From contig NC_092562.1 in NCBI RefSeq assembly GCF_037975245.1, positions 8,409,001 through 8,473,000 on the forward strand: a DNA stretch of 64,000 nucleotides. The letters run 5' to 3'. This DNA comes from Apostichopus japonicus (lineage: Eukaryota; Echinodermata; Holothuroidea; Aspidochirotida; Stichopodidae). How positions within the stretch are numbered: the first letter of the stretch is position 1; the number at the start of each line of letters is the position of its first letter. The notes below the pieces were generated by a model, which did no database searches, was not told the DNA's origin, and worked only from the letters and a program-made list of their open reading frames with translations. The position numbers and the translations under genes are program-made. Of this stretch, positions 46,401 through 54,851 are shown in pieces.

Positions 46401-48490
46401 CCATTGCTATGAAGGCATGCACACACAAATGGGTTATGTACTGTACATCTAAATTTGTCTCCTTGCCAATGCACTGACAAGTGTGTATTCCAGGATCATA
46501 AACAGGTATATATGCTACTTTATTAAAACAAAGTAACTATTGTAAGATTCAGTCATTGATACCCACATATGAGTGCCGAGGCATGAAAGGCAAGTTTCAT
46601 TGAAAAGGACCAGGCCAGGGAGATTCATAGTAATCAGCAACCAAATATGAGTACCAAGGCCTATTATAGTCAATGGTAGACGTATGAAAACACACACAGA
46701 AAGCATCAATTCATCTCACAAACCTGTTGGCCTTTCTGTGGTGGAGCATTACTGTAAACATACAATGAACTCTTTTACCTCCTTTACACAGAAAAGAACT
46801 TTTCAGCATTCTATAGAAGAGACTGAACTTATATAATAATAATAATAATAATGACTAAATTAATATAGCTCCTGATCCAGAAAAATCTGGTCTAGGTACT
46901 TTACAAACCAAAGAAGAAGTTTACCTGTGAAACATTAACTTAAACCGACTACATGTTGAGACCAAAAAACTTTGTAAAGTTTAAACAGACACTGACAAAT
47001 GTGCAATGAATGAAAACTACAGGTACATACTGTAGCTAATAAAGAATAGAAAAACATCAAACTATGCAATGAATGACAATCCCTCAATTCCAACACTGAT
47101 GAAACAAAAAAATATCATAATAATGATAATAAAATTACTGGGTTTCCCAAATTCCATACATGAATAGAATGATCCACCACCTTGAATTGATCAAAATGTT
47201 TGACACATATCAAAAACACAATGCATGCAAAGGTTGACAATGGCAAAAACTAATTTATGCCCCATCCACAACAGCAATGAAAACAGACTGCTGATTATGA
47301 TCAGCTATGAATACCATAATTCCAACAATCTGTTCAATACCCTTCCTGAGATCCTGATGGTTTAACATAGCAAGTAAAACTCACAAATGGAGAATTACAT
47401 TGATACCTATGAACAACTCAATGCTGGTAGTGTCTGTTGTATATAAAGATAACACACTTAACAGAACCACTAATAATCAGTATTACTGTTAAGATATATC
47501 ATGCCTATCTTGGGTAATACAAGTTTGCATCTGGAGAATGTCTTTCCCAATTTCACTTATTCTCTTATAATATCCTCACCTACATCCTGTTTTGCTGAAA
47601 GAACATAGTAAGTTTTCTGAGCCATTGACATTGCAACAATTTGCTGTTAAGTCAACCACATGGTAGCATGAAGATCAACTAACATGTGTTCAAGACACAC
47701 CATGCTTCAGTAACATTTGCTTACTTGTTTGCAGAATATGATTCAAACATGATTGCAATTGATCAAACTATAAAGAAGACTTGCTAGTCTACAGTCACAA
47801 AAACTAGAAAGAAACATACAGCTTACATTTACAGAATGAATGGCAAAGTCTTATAGAAATGGTTGGGTTAAAGAGTTATAGCTGACATAAAAAGCAAAAT
47901 AGTTCTTCAAACTTGTGAAGGGAATTTACAAGTTAAAAGAGATAGGATCTATGCAGAGCAGTAATGCTAAGTGGATGTTGTTGAACATCACAAAAAAGTT
48001 CTGATATCAATTAAAGTTTGTTATTTATGCTCCACTTTTCAGAAATTAACCCTTTAAGTATCTGATGCTCAACATATAAAGTGGCTGGACTACTCAGTCT
48101 AGCATACAGATCATTATGTCAGTTCATCCAATACAACAACTAGAACTGCATTTGCCTGTAAATACGCAGTATTGAAGAGTTCTTGCAGAATTAGGAAGAA
48201 CTTTTCGGTTGTTCATTGGAGTAGGGTGACCTGAATAAGTTAGATCTTAATTACAATATTAAAAAACAAATTTAATACTAATCTTTCACAATTTTGAGCT
48301 TTAGATATTGGGATACAATATTGCATTATATAGTGATAACCAAGCATGCACAAGTGTCCTAGGTTTTGATACCAACCTGTCCAGTAAGAACAGCTTGCTT
48401 GTTGGCCAGGTGCTGGTAATACTTATATTCAGCATCTTCAACAGCCAGTCTATCAAACCAAATATCCTCTTGCATCAAAGCAGAAACCAT
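28373..48490 (-). CDS. EEF1D: Eukaryotic elongation factor 1 subunit delta (whole coding span, 11 exons)
   Basis: Guanine-nucleotide exchange subunit of the cytosolic eEF1 complex; it recharges eEF1A with GTP during translation elongation. Eleven GT-AG exons join without a phase break to 804 nt, 267 aa plus stop, near the 281 aa of the common human isoform. The N-terminus ([18 protein letters not shown]) matches the conserved eEF1D start and IARARENIQ follows. A leucine-zipper heptad region lies at about residues 77-112 (the delta-specific feature that beta lacks). The acidic CK2-type stretch ends in DEDLFG, then a Lys-rich linker and the exchange domain from about 177, with [24 protein letters not shown] and CVVEDDKV. 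It ends VAFNKV, close to the vertebrate AFNKI. The 5' UTR exon and promoter are not placed. Introns 6, 7, 8, 9 and 10 carry minisatellites. Confidence 0.96.
28815..30060. repeat. Minisatellite in EEF1D intron 10, ~33-35 bp unit, roughly 35 copies
   Basis: The unit is aacaacctgggtgtcacaca followed by catacataattaatg, with a few variable positions (cctaggtg against cctgggtg, attaatg against ataaatg) that define sub-types mixed along the array. No long ORF. It occupies more than a third of the intron between exons 10 and 11. Confidence 0.95.
30345..30428 (+). mobile_element. 3' tail of a CR1/L2-type non-LTR retrotransposon
   Basis: The motif ctgtaaagcgctttgagacc followed by cgctatataaa and an A/T-rich (ATT)n end is the typical 3' UTR terminus of this LINE group. 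A related tail at 59565-59645 is still joined to the end of a reverse-transcriptase ORF. Only the tail remains here. Confidence 0.65.
30575..31032. repeat. C-rich minisatellite in EEF1D intron 10, ~20-bp unit
   Basis: About 20 copies of cccctcccccacttaaagtg and close variants. The EEF1D transcript is the complement, so the pre-mRNA carries repeated GGGGGAGGGG runs just downstream of the exon 10 donor, which could form G-quadruplexes. The Pro/Ser/Lys frame on the + strand is not a gene. Confidence 0.9.
31224..31339 (-). CDS. EEF1D: EEF1D coding exon 10
   Basis: Acceptor tcttgccttcag and donor CTT|GTAAGT. 116 nt, entering in phase 1 and leaving in phase 0. Encodes the core of the exchange domain, with [17 protein letters not shown] followed by the DDLEEQI helix, all conserved in eEF1B/eEF1D. 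Confidence 0.96.
31840..34775 (-). repeat. Exon-intron junction minisatellite in EEF1D intron 9, ~48 copies of 58-63 bp
   Basis: On the minus strand each unit begins with the last 22 nt of exon 9 (GATGGTCTTGTATGGGGTAA plus AT). The donor GTGAGTATC and about 32 nt of intron ending acctgct follow. The exon itself contributes the right-most copy (34752-34773). The full unit is 63 nt, a multiple of three, reading [21 protein letters not shown] split as 20+1. The first seven copies stay open in the exon 9 frame. Shorter variants break it: 58-nt forms shift the frame, and 61-nt forms with gagtag bring a stop. GTGAGT is kept in essentially every copy. Open frames on the + strand ([14 protein letters not shown] repeats) are the antisense reading and not genes. 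Confidence 0.97.
34752..34814 (-). CDS. EEF1D: EEF1D coding exon 9
   Basis: Acceptor atttatttactag and donor AAAT|GTGAGT; 63 nt, phase 1 to phase 1. Encodes [21 protein letters not shown] and the first base of a Ser codon. Using this donor rather than GG|GTAAAT four codon positions earlier restores the W-G-x-S spacing seen in vertebrate eEF1D, so it is the better choice. The 3' end of this exon is the seed of the adjoining array. Confidence 0.93.
35585..35985. repeat. 18-bp minisatellite in EEF1D intron 8, about 21 copies
   Basis: The unit is gtactaacaagggaccttgt less two bases of overlap (period 18), alternating irregularly between acCttgt and acAttgt sub-types. The words acaagggaccttgt and acaagggcccttgt are near-perfect or perfect palindromes, so either strand can form hairpins. 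Because 18 is a multiple of three all frames stay open; the CTNKGP repeats are not proteins. A short satellite of caggaatatgtgacata words follows at 36100-36180. Confidence 0.93.
36514..36529 (-). CDS. EEF1D: EEF1D coding exon 8, 16-nt micro-exon
   Basis: Acceptor ctttatttctag and donor ACAG|GTAAAT. CTT GGA GAT GAC ACA G encodes LGDDT plus one base. It bridges VKP (exon 7) and DMESL (exon 9), matching the vertebrate VKP-WDDET-DM segment exactly in length, which strongly supports this tiny exon. Confidence 0.9.
36612..37480. repeat. Minisatellite in EEF1D intron 7, 11-12 copies, each with AG...GT bounds
   Basis: Two unit lengths alternate (about 46 and 80 bp). The common core is accttcatttctacatgctg followed by tagtacacccaacagtgca; the longer form adds ttaaaaaacatcttagttac and atgacaactttagtcaaat. 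On the minus strand each core reads gtactacag|CATGTAGAAATGAAG|gtaatat, that is, a 15-nt segment bounded by acceptor-like and donor-like dinucleotides. It lies about 90 bp upstream (in gene direction) of micro-exon 8. Confidence 0.9.
38109..38155 (-). CDS. EEF1D: EEF1D coding exon 7
   Basis: Acceptor aattttctttcag and donor CCG|GTAAGT; 47 nt, phase 1 to phase 0. Encodes [15 protein letters not shown], the start of the exchange domain (vertebrate LVAKSSILLDVKP). Confidence 0.95.
38255..39085. repeat. Minisatellite in EEF1D intron 6, ~70-bp unit, about 12 copies
   Basis: The unit reads attatctcatatacataaca, gactggacttgactaattcc, acctatcgttcctgcttgtt, aaaatccacag. Internal copies are nearly identical; edge copies are diverged and shorter. 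The array starts about 100 bp from exon 7. Confidence 0.95.
39311..39374 (-). CDS. EEF1D: EEF1D coding exon 6
   Basis: Acceptor catctctctttcag and donor AAGA|GTAAGA; 64 nt, phase 0 to phase 1. Encodes [21 protein letters not shown], the charged linker that precedes the exchange domain. Confidence 0.93.
39934..40002 (-). CDS. EEF1D: EEF1D coding exon 5, acidic DLFG segment
   Basis: Acceptor gttttctttgaag and donor GAT|GTGAGT; 69 nt, phase 0 to 0. Encodes [19 protein letters not shown] and NNED. The DLFG motif behind a Ser/Asp stretch is the conserved casein-kinase-2-type acidic region of eEF1B and eEF1D. Confidence 0.95.
40044..40518. mobile_element. MITE-like element in EEF1D intron 4
   Basis: Ends are inverted: left gggatgagactgagcc, right reverse complement gcatgagactcttccgcgg. 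Left interior is a G-rich palindrome (gggagggggtgtccccctcc at 40114-40133); right interior is A-rich with aataaaaaa words. The interior shares, in inverted orientation, words with the element at 9933-10431. No ORF. Confidence 0.65.
40918..41036 (-). CDS. EEF1D: EEF1D coding exon 4
   Basis: Acceptor tttctcccaaag and donor AACAG|GTCAGT; 119 nt, phase 1 to 0. Encodes [20 protein letters not shown], the second half of the leucine-zipper region, then a Ser/Pro/Lys-rich linker. Confidence 0.92.
41778..41868 (-). CDS. EEF1D: EEF1D coding exon 3
   Basis: Acceptor gtcttattgtag and donor AAG|GTATAC; 91 nt, phase 0 to 1. Encodes [20 protein letters not shown] then [10 protein letters not shown], the first heptads of the leucine zipper. 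Confidence 0.92.
42400..42475 (+). repeat. Dispersed repeat family E, copy 1
   Basis: The words ccttgcttagtg, aagtgttgtatg and tcacccaatatcat recur in the same order and orientation at 49365-49435. The following 42510-42665 is rich in gggcccaaa/gggtccca words like those inside the foldback element at 2453-3121, and may be another remnant. Confidence 0.65.
42670..44765. other. EEF1D intron 2, left part
   Basis: Unique-looking AT-rich intron with TGACCTTTGA-type words at 42820-42850. No other feature recognised. Confidence 0.6.
44766..44831 (-). CDS. EEF1D: EEF1D coding exon 2
   Basis: Acceptor gcatttcttacag and donor ACA|GTGAGT; 66 nt, phase 0 to 0. Encodes [20 protein letters not shown] plus [11 protein letters not shown] is identical to the vertebrate segment. 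Confidence 0.96.
44832..48376. other. EEF1D intron 1 (coding), no other gene seen
   Basis: Mostly unique AT-rich sequence. It includes a GC-richer insert at about 45420-45730 with repeated cgacc/gggtcg words (probable transposon remnant), short 'gtactcatta' repeats at 46240-46320 and an (ATA)n run at about 46836-46850. None is coding. Confidence 0.6.
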
Positions 48491-48498
48491 GATTATTT
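48377..48498 (-). CDS. EEF1D: EEF1D coding exon 1 (contains the start codon)
   Basis: Acceptor tttttttcccctcag places the exon start at 48498; ATG is at 48490-48488, eight bases in, and the donor is CAG|GTTGGT. Encodes [20 protein letters not shown] and 18 more residues. An acceptor just before the ATG means at least one untranslated exon lies further up (higher coordinates). Confidence 0.95.
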
Positions 48499-51460
48499 CT
48501 GAGGGGAAAAAAAGAGAAAAAAAATAAGTTGCCTTGAATAATGCAATGATGCTTACCAATCTTCACTTACACAGAGGGAAGCTGTTGACATACTACCAAT
48601 ACCTATGAGTTTAATTCAAGAGTCCTAAATTTTAACGATGAGTTTTATGGAACTGTTGATATCAGGTTTTGATTTTCTCTGCCATTGGAGTTTACATTAC
48701 ACCATTGAACATTAAAGAAGCCTCATGATCAGAATACACATTCTATAAATTTCAGGATGAGTATCCTTTAAAGTTAACCACAAACTGTTTTCTGGGATTT
48801 AAATGCAAGTTAAGAGTTACAACATTGATTTTTTTTTCTAAGTATATGAAACTTAAAAGACAAAGGAAGCAAACTTCTTGTTATCAGTATTTTAAAATAT
48901 TTCCTATGCAAAACATTGAACACTTACAAGGTAAATAATATTTTTATCAATTGCTTCTACTTTTGACATTTTCATTACAAATTTGGACATCTTTGTTCGC
49001 AGCTACACATAATCCCCTTCCTAGATACTATACGAGATCATTCAAAACATAACATCTGAGGATTATTTCAGCAATCAATTTACCATTACTTTGGAAAGTA
49101 GGAGACAACTGCAACTAATTACCTACCATCAGAAGTATTGTCTAATTTAAATTACTAAGAACAAAACACAAAATTTCTTAGTAATTACAGATGTCCTTCC
49201 AAGTGACAATGAATCAGAATAATCATTTGGCAATCTTTGTTGTGCATTCCTGAAATTGAAACTGCTTTTGTATTAATATCAATAGTAATGGTACCAACTT
49301 CTTTTGAGATGAATTTATTCCTTTTTAAATTTGACCAAATTGCAGGTTTTTGCAATGGTCACTATGGTCCCTTGCTTAGTGGAAAATTTAAGTGTTGTAT
49401 GTTATCACCCAATATCATATTTATGCCGGGGTATATATTTACTTGATATTTTACACACACTAAAACAATGGTTGTCTGTCCATGATTTTTGTTGCATAAG
49501 TTAATGGGAAAAAAAGACTTGGAGAAATGCATGTAAGCATAGAACTACGGTTCAAGGGCTTTGTTTATAACCTAGATATTGCTTTCAATTAACTGGAGCC
49601 AAGTACAAAGAAACATCGTCTTCAGAGACTTTCACAGAAATTCCTACAACAGTAACACAGCCTAGGCTAGTACAGGGACACAAAAGATCCGGTTGATGGT
49701 CACATTATTGTACAACTGAATCACACTATATTCACATACGCCAGGCCTGTTTCAAGAATTTAAGCTAGTTTGTGAGGTTAGTGCAACTAGTAAATGATTC
49801 ATGATTTTGTAAAACGTGCCAAAATTCTGCTTTTATGTAATATTGGTTAGCCCAGGCTGGTAAGGTAAGGCTTGGTTAGGCTGGTAAGGGGCATACTTTG
49901 TCCGTAATCGTAAGAGTATAAAGGCTAGTAATAGTAAACTTGGCATTAGTAAGCCAACATAGGCCTACTGAGTACATGATGCTGTGACTATGTATATGAC
50001 TGTAACTTAGGCTACGTTGCATAGTTTTAACTGCTCTGCCCACAGCTGTAGGCTAGGCCTATCCTTTACAAATACAAGGCAAGGTCTTGGAGTTTTAATC
50101 CTTTTTGGTGAGTAATTCTCTTTCATTAAACTAAAGTCACATTAGGCCTACGCAGAACACCGGAGATCACGAAGGATATCCGGATTGTCTTCCTTACGAA
50201 TGTAGCAGATATTGCGATGAAAGTTATGGTGTCTACGACAGCACGACGAACAGTATACTGGAAACTGGAAGGTCTATGAGATATGGAATACACGTTGCAC
50301 GTGTGATAACTGTTAAAGGTGCAATCCCCACTCTGGTAAGTTAAAAGATAGTGGGTGGCACAATAATGTTAGGAACGCTGTCCCGGTCATCGAATGCCAG
50401 AGAAAAATGTTGATAGCAAAATGATGGTGATGTGTTCGAAGTTGATAACGGTATTTAGTATGATAGCGATGTAATTTTACGACTGCCCCAATCTGAAAGC
50501 AAATCAAACTTACCTTATTTGCAGTGGCGTAGCAATAGGTATTTCAAGCGGTACATTGATCCATGATCCCAAATTTGTGAGCCATCTAATGCATTCATGT
50601 TGAGTACCAATATGCCTATGACTTAGTCCAAACGTTTTATTTCTCTAACAACTGTTGTTTCTGGTTGACAAAGTACTTTTTCTCTAATGTAACATTTATG
50701 GTTTTGTGTCAAGTACGGCCGTAGCCACGGGGAATCGTTCTGTACTACCCCGCACCAACAACAAAAAAATATAGACTTCCTTAATAATGGCTTTAAAGGG
50801 ATTTTCTCGTGAGAAACAATGTGAAAATTATATTGAAGAGAAAAATATCCCACACTGTTAGTTGCAATCCCAAAATCAATATCTTGCCCCTTACTCGGGA
50901 TATGGTTGATTGAGTGTACCTATTTTGACTGGCTAAACGTTCAATTACTCCAAGAAGTTGGAACACAGTATATAGGGTCTGTAATGTCATCTGGTCAAAT
51001 GCTCTTCAAAAGCTTTATAACTAGGCTATTTTATAACCTTCTTATTGATTTATCCTTGAAACCTGATGCATTTGAAATGATTGCTTCGCCATCAAAGTTC
51101 ATTGTACCTTAAAGTTAAAATTTTGGGTAGAAAAATCATTTTGTCGTTTGGAAAAATTATAAAGAAAAACAAAGACATTTTCAGTTGCCAGATGCATATA
51201 CAACTGATTATCATAACATTTGAAAATTCATTTATTAGCGATACAAAATGCAATGAGGATCCGGATATCATCTAAAGAGTTAGAAAAAATTCAGCAATTA
51301 CCTAACTTGAATTAAACCAAGTGTTACATGATGATCTCCATAACTTGTAAACCAGGAGAGAGTGACACAAGTTGTATAAGTTTATTTAACAGCAAGTTTA
51401 TTACACTTCTCAACAGAGCTCATCTGTCTTCAGATAGCCCCTTTAAGATATTAAACGTAG
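48499..51460. other. Region between EEF1D and LSM4, first part
   Basis: The EEF1D 5' UTR exon and promoter should be here or further right but were not fixed. Minus-strand GTAAGT donors occur at about 50511 and 53352. The sequence at 49365-49435 is the second copy of repeat family E. The sequence at 49640-50100 is rich in taggcctagg words. No other coding exon recognised. Confidence 0.5.
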
Positions 51461-51464
51461 TCAG

Positions 51465-51655
51465 TATAGGACCCAAATTATAGCACGCTATAATTGCTAG
51501 AAGTTTTCAAAAAGTACTTTCCTGGAGGTCTTTACTCTCCAAATTGTTCTCAGACATTTTTAAGGATAACAAAAGATGACTGAATGTCCCAGTGAGGAAA
51601 ATTTCTTTGAAGGTTGTAATAAAAACTGTTTTAGAACTTTAAAATAGTCTTAAAA
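51465..51655 (+). repeat. Dispersed repeat family C, copy 2
   Basis: Same blocks in the same order as the copy at 9540-9745 (gctataattgctagaa, ggaggtctttact, ccaaattgttct, tgaatgtcccagtgagg). Confidence 0.8.
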
Positions 51656-51954
51656 GTTAGTTGATTTACGATATTAAATTAATAAGAAACTTTTCATATG
51701 ATCCCTACACACTGAATTACTTGTAAATGAGTGATTGTATGCGGTGGAGATTTCCCTTCTTAAATTGCAACTGAAATTTAACAAATGATACTTCACTTTG
51801 ACCAAATACTAGTTGCGTCGAATGACATTAATTTTCCCTGCTATCCGAAAATGTTCAACTTACATTAGGCTTGACAATAGCGACACTCTAGATTTAACTT
51901 ATTTATAACTTGGGTTTTGTAGTCCACTGATCTTGACTGGCTATTAATCGCTGA

Positions 51955-52275
51955 ATCAGGCGTGTGTAGCCAGGAATTTGCCAAGGGAAGGTCGAACCTG
52001 TAGGCAAACTGTTAGAGTCGTAGATGCGGCACTGGAAACTATCTAGGCGTATAGCGCCACCATTTGTTGGCGCGAAGCGTATAAAAAGATTTTGGCCGAA
52101 AATGCCTCCCAGATCGCTGGACATGGCACTTCCCACAAAGTTCCCAGGCCTTGTAAATTGCATCTAAGCATTTTCTATTTTGAAATTACTAGTGATATCA
52201 TAAAAAATATACAAACAAAATTTGCTCAAGGTGGGGGGTCACCCCCTTCGCCCCCGCCCCTTCGCTACGCGCCTG
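51955..52275 (+). mobile_element. Repeat family D, copy 3
   Basis: Left end caggcgtgtgtagccagga and right end tcgctacgcgcctg are inverted repeats; inside are gaatttgccaaggga, gcgcgaagcgtata, cctcccagatcgctgg, and gcatctaagcattttctatt followed by a C-rich end. It is a near-complete member of the family and lies about 180 bp from the next copy. Confidence 0.8.
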
Positions 52276-52452
52276 CGCTTAATCACAGAAAACCTTCGCA
52301 GCCACAAACTAAAGCAATTCGATGAAGAAGAAGACAGTACATGGAAAACGGATTTTAAAATGCGCAACTTCTTTAAATGACTATTAAAGAGCAGCCCTTT
52401 TTCTTAAAAGGACATTGATAACTGTACCTGTTGTCTTCCACTAGGCAACATC

Positions 52453-52740
52453 AGGCGCGTAGTCAGGAATTTGCCAAGGGAGGGGCGAAACTGTAGATTC
52501 GGCATTGCAAACTATCTAAGCGTAGCGCCACCATAATTGGCACGAAGCGTACAAGAAAATGTTGGCTGAAAATGCCTCCCAGATCGCTGGAAATGGCACT
52601 TCCCAGGCCTTGTAAGTTGCATCTTAGCATTTTCTCTTTTGAAAATACTAGCGATATCATAAAAACATTTAAAAAAAAATAAAAAAATATGCTCAAGGGG
52701 GGGCTGCCCCCTTCGCCCCCCCCCCTGGCTACGGGCCTGG
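52453..52740 (+). mobile_element. Repeat family D, copy 4
   Basis: Left end caggcgcgtagtcagga and right end tggctacgggcctg. The body shares its blocks with copy 3 in the same orientation, with an A-rich insertion and a longer C-run. It may have arisen by a separate insertion rather than local duplication, since the intervening DNA is unrelated. Confidence 0.8.
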
Positions 52741-53445
52741 GCAACATACCTAAAAGTAAGCACCACACTCCATCTTGAGTGCATGAAATACTTGAAGAAG
52801 AACTGAAGTTATTACTATTTTAGTAGTGATCCCTCCCAATAAGGTGAACTTCATAACGGATATTAACATGTAGTACAGTTAATATGTGACAATTAAACAA
52901 ATTATCAATATTCTTACTTAACAGTAAATTGTATTAAATGATAAACACCGCCCAGTGCCATTTCTCTTAACACTGGCCCACAATATCGTATGTTGCAAAT
53001 TTGCCTCTACTCATATTTGCAATTGCCATAGAAATTACTCCACAGTCATATACAGTACTATTAAATACATGGAGTTAACGTCATAAAAAACATTTCCCAC
53101 CTCAGAACAAAGTTGTCAATATACATTCCTCGTTTACACTATATGATTCCTAATGGTCTCGGATACCTGGAAACCTCAAAGTTATGTCCTCTCGTCATTG
53201 ACGGATGTATGTAAGGTGCTGTACTATACAAGTGATGTTGCATGGGCATTGTCTGATATCAGGCATCATTCATCGTATGAGGGTTGTTACCAATATTCAA
53301 AAATAATTTCGAGATGTTCTATAGAGTATGTCAAAAAATTGTAACCAAACTTACCTTTTTCGAGCCCCTGTACATTTGGCTAAGGCTACCTCGAGAAACA
53401 TTATACAGCAAAAAAGGCCTTCAGACATTGAATTTGTGACGCTTT
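52741..53445. other. Gene-free stretch
   Basis: No exon recognised. A minus-strand donor-like AAAAAG|GTAAGT at about 53352 could close an untranslated first exon of EEF1D, but no more can be said. Confidence 0.35.
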
Positions 53446-53449
53446 GGTT

Positions 53450-53815
53450 GCCTGTTAATCTTAACACTCGCCCCAAACCTCGTGTTGCCTCTGAATAAAG
53501 TTAACTTTCCGTTGCTTGCAAGTGAAGTTTTCTTCTTGTCGCTGCAAAATGCAGACAGTAATGAAACGTGATACCTTGTTATCTTTTGTCAGGATCTGAG
53601 ATGTCCATCACTGCTATGTACAATGTGTAATGAGTATTGACCGTAGCTGCATTTATTGACTGTACACTAGTGTCTTATTACCGACGGTAGCAAGCTGTGT
53701 GCATATTCTTTGGGATCGATGGTGGTGTCTAACATTTCCGTTACACCTCATTCGAAACTAGGTCAGATTACCGGCATCAAACATTTCTTTGTGCGTGAGT
53801 CTTCACTACCTTCAA
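53450..53815 (-). repeat. Dispersed repeat family A, copy 2 (inverted)
   Basis: Reverse complement of the 1370-1700 segment, with the same block order. Directly to its right lie a CACGTG box, a CCAAT word (53850) and tttatataaa (53859), then a short unrecognised open frame from 53883. Confidence 0.75.
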
Positions 53816-54848
53816 CACGTGACGTTTTGATTCGTCCATTCCGTATGATGGCCAATACAGTTTATATAAACTGGCAGCCGAAATGGTAAAATCACTATCA
53901 TCTTATACACCTAATGATCGTGTCGAAATGACCGTCTTACAGAGAGACGTGCTATTTGTTGTCAGATGGTGGACATCATACCTACCAACCCCTACCCGGG
54001 CTCACAACCACCCATCACCAGACACCAGCCACCAACCCACGCACTGCTTTAAGAATACACAAATCCAACCATCAACTTTAGCTTATATGAAAGAGATCTT
54101 TGTAACGATCAATTCTCTCAAACAACTAAGAAATACCTTGTTTCGTTTGATAAATATCCTAGTTTAAAATTTTGTCTTAGCGCTGTTATTTTGTAAATAT
54201 GTCTGTCATAGTGCCATTAAAATCTGAAACCTTTTACTTTCTCTTTGATTTTGTTTCATATTTCAAACGAAGGTAAATTGATAACAGTGTTGACATTGAC
54301 AACCTTTTCTTACTAAGGTTAAGATATAAGATTCAGCATTTTCCTCCTTTATTGATACTTGTTCTATCGTTAGATCTGTTTTCCTCACTAGCAAATATAA
54401 GTATGGAACTAGAATTCTCTGAAAGAATTGACTTAATTTGATGCAGTGTTTGACAAGTTTAAGTCATTGTTCGTATAAACGTTGTTGTCGTCTTTACTAT
54501 AAAACATATAATTTCCATTTAAGTCAGTAATCAGTATGATATTAAAATATCCCTGAAATCCTATCGCTACACCAATGATTGGGCCGTATTACAAACAATC
54601 CCTGTTGTTTTGAACGTCGCGGTGTTGATAATTGTGAAACATTTTTAGTGGTATTTTACTAACGTACTATTAAAATCTTCTCTCGCGTTCCTTAGAGCAC
54701 GGGTACGGCAAACGAACATGCTAAGAGTTTTTCGCACAATCGCTACCAACTTACAAAGACGTTGCTTTGCTGCATTACCCGACCAAGAATAGGAAATAAG
54801 ACATTACCTTACCATTCATACTCATCCTTAATCAGTCAGAAACATATA

Positions 54849-54851
54849 ATG
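54849..54851 (+). CDS. LSM4: LSM4 exon 1, start codon only (predicted)
   Basis: Exon 2 begins exactly after the initiator Met, so exon 1 must end in ATG next to a GT donor. At 54849 the sequence is acatataATG|GTAAGTTTT, a consensus donor. The DNA at 54680-54800, with several CG words (ctctcgcgttcc, cgggtacgg), could be promoter and 5' UTR. Other ATG|GT sites in the upstream region are poorer donors (for example 53883, ATG|GTAAAA). Confidence 0.6.

Noticed and set aside
53883-53887. Alternative LSM4 exon 1 at ATG|GTAAAA
   Set aside because: Weaker donor than 54849-54856 (ATG|GTAAGT).
53883-54167. 94-codon + strand frame behind CCAAT and TATA-like words
   Set aside because: No recognisable protein, no splice support, and the TATA-to-ATG distance is too short for a normal 5' UTR; kept only as context.
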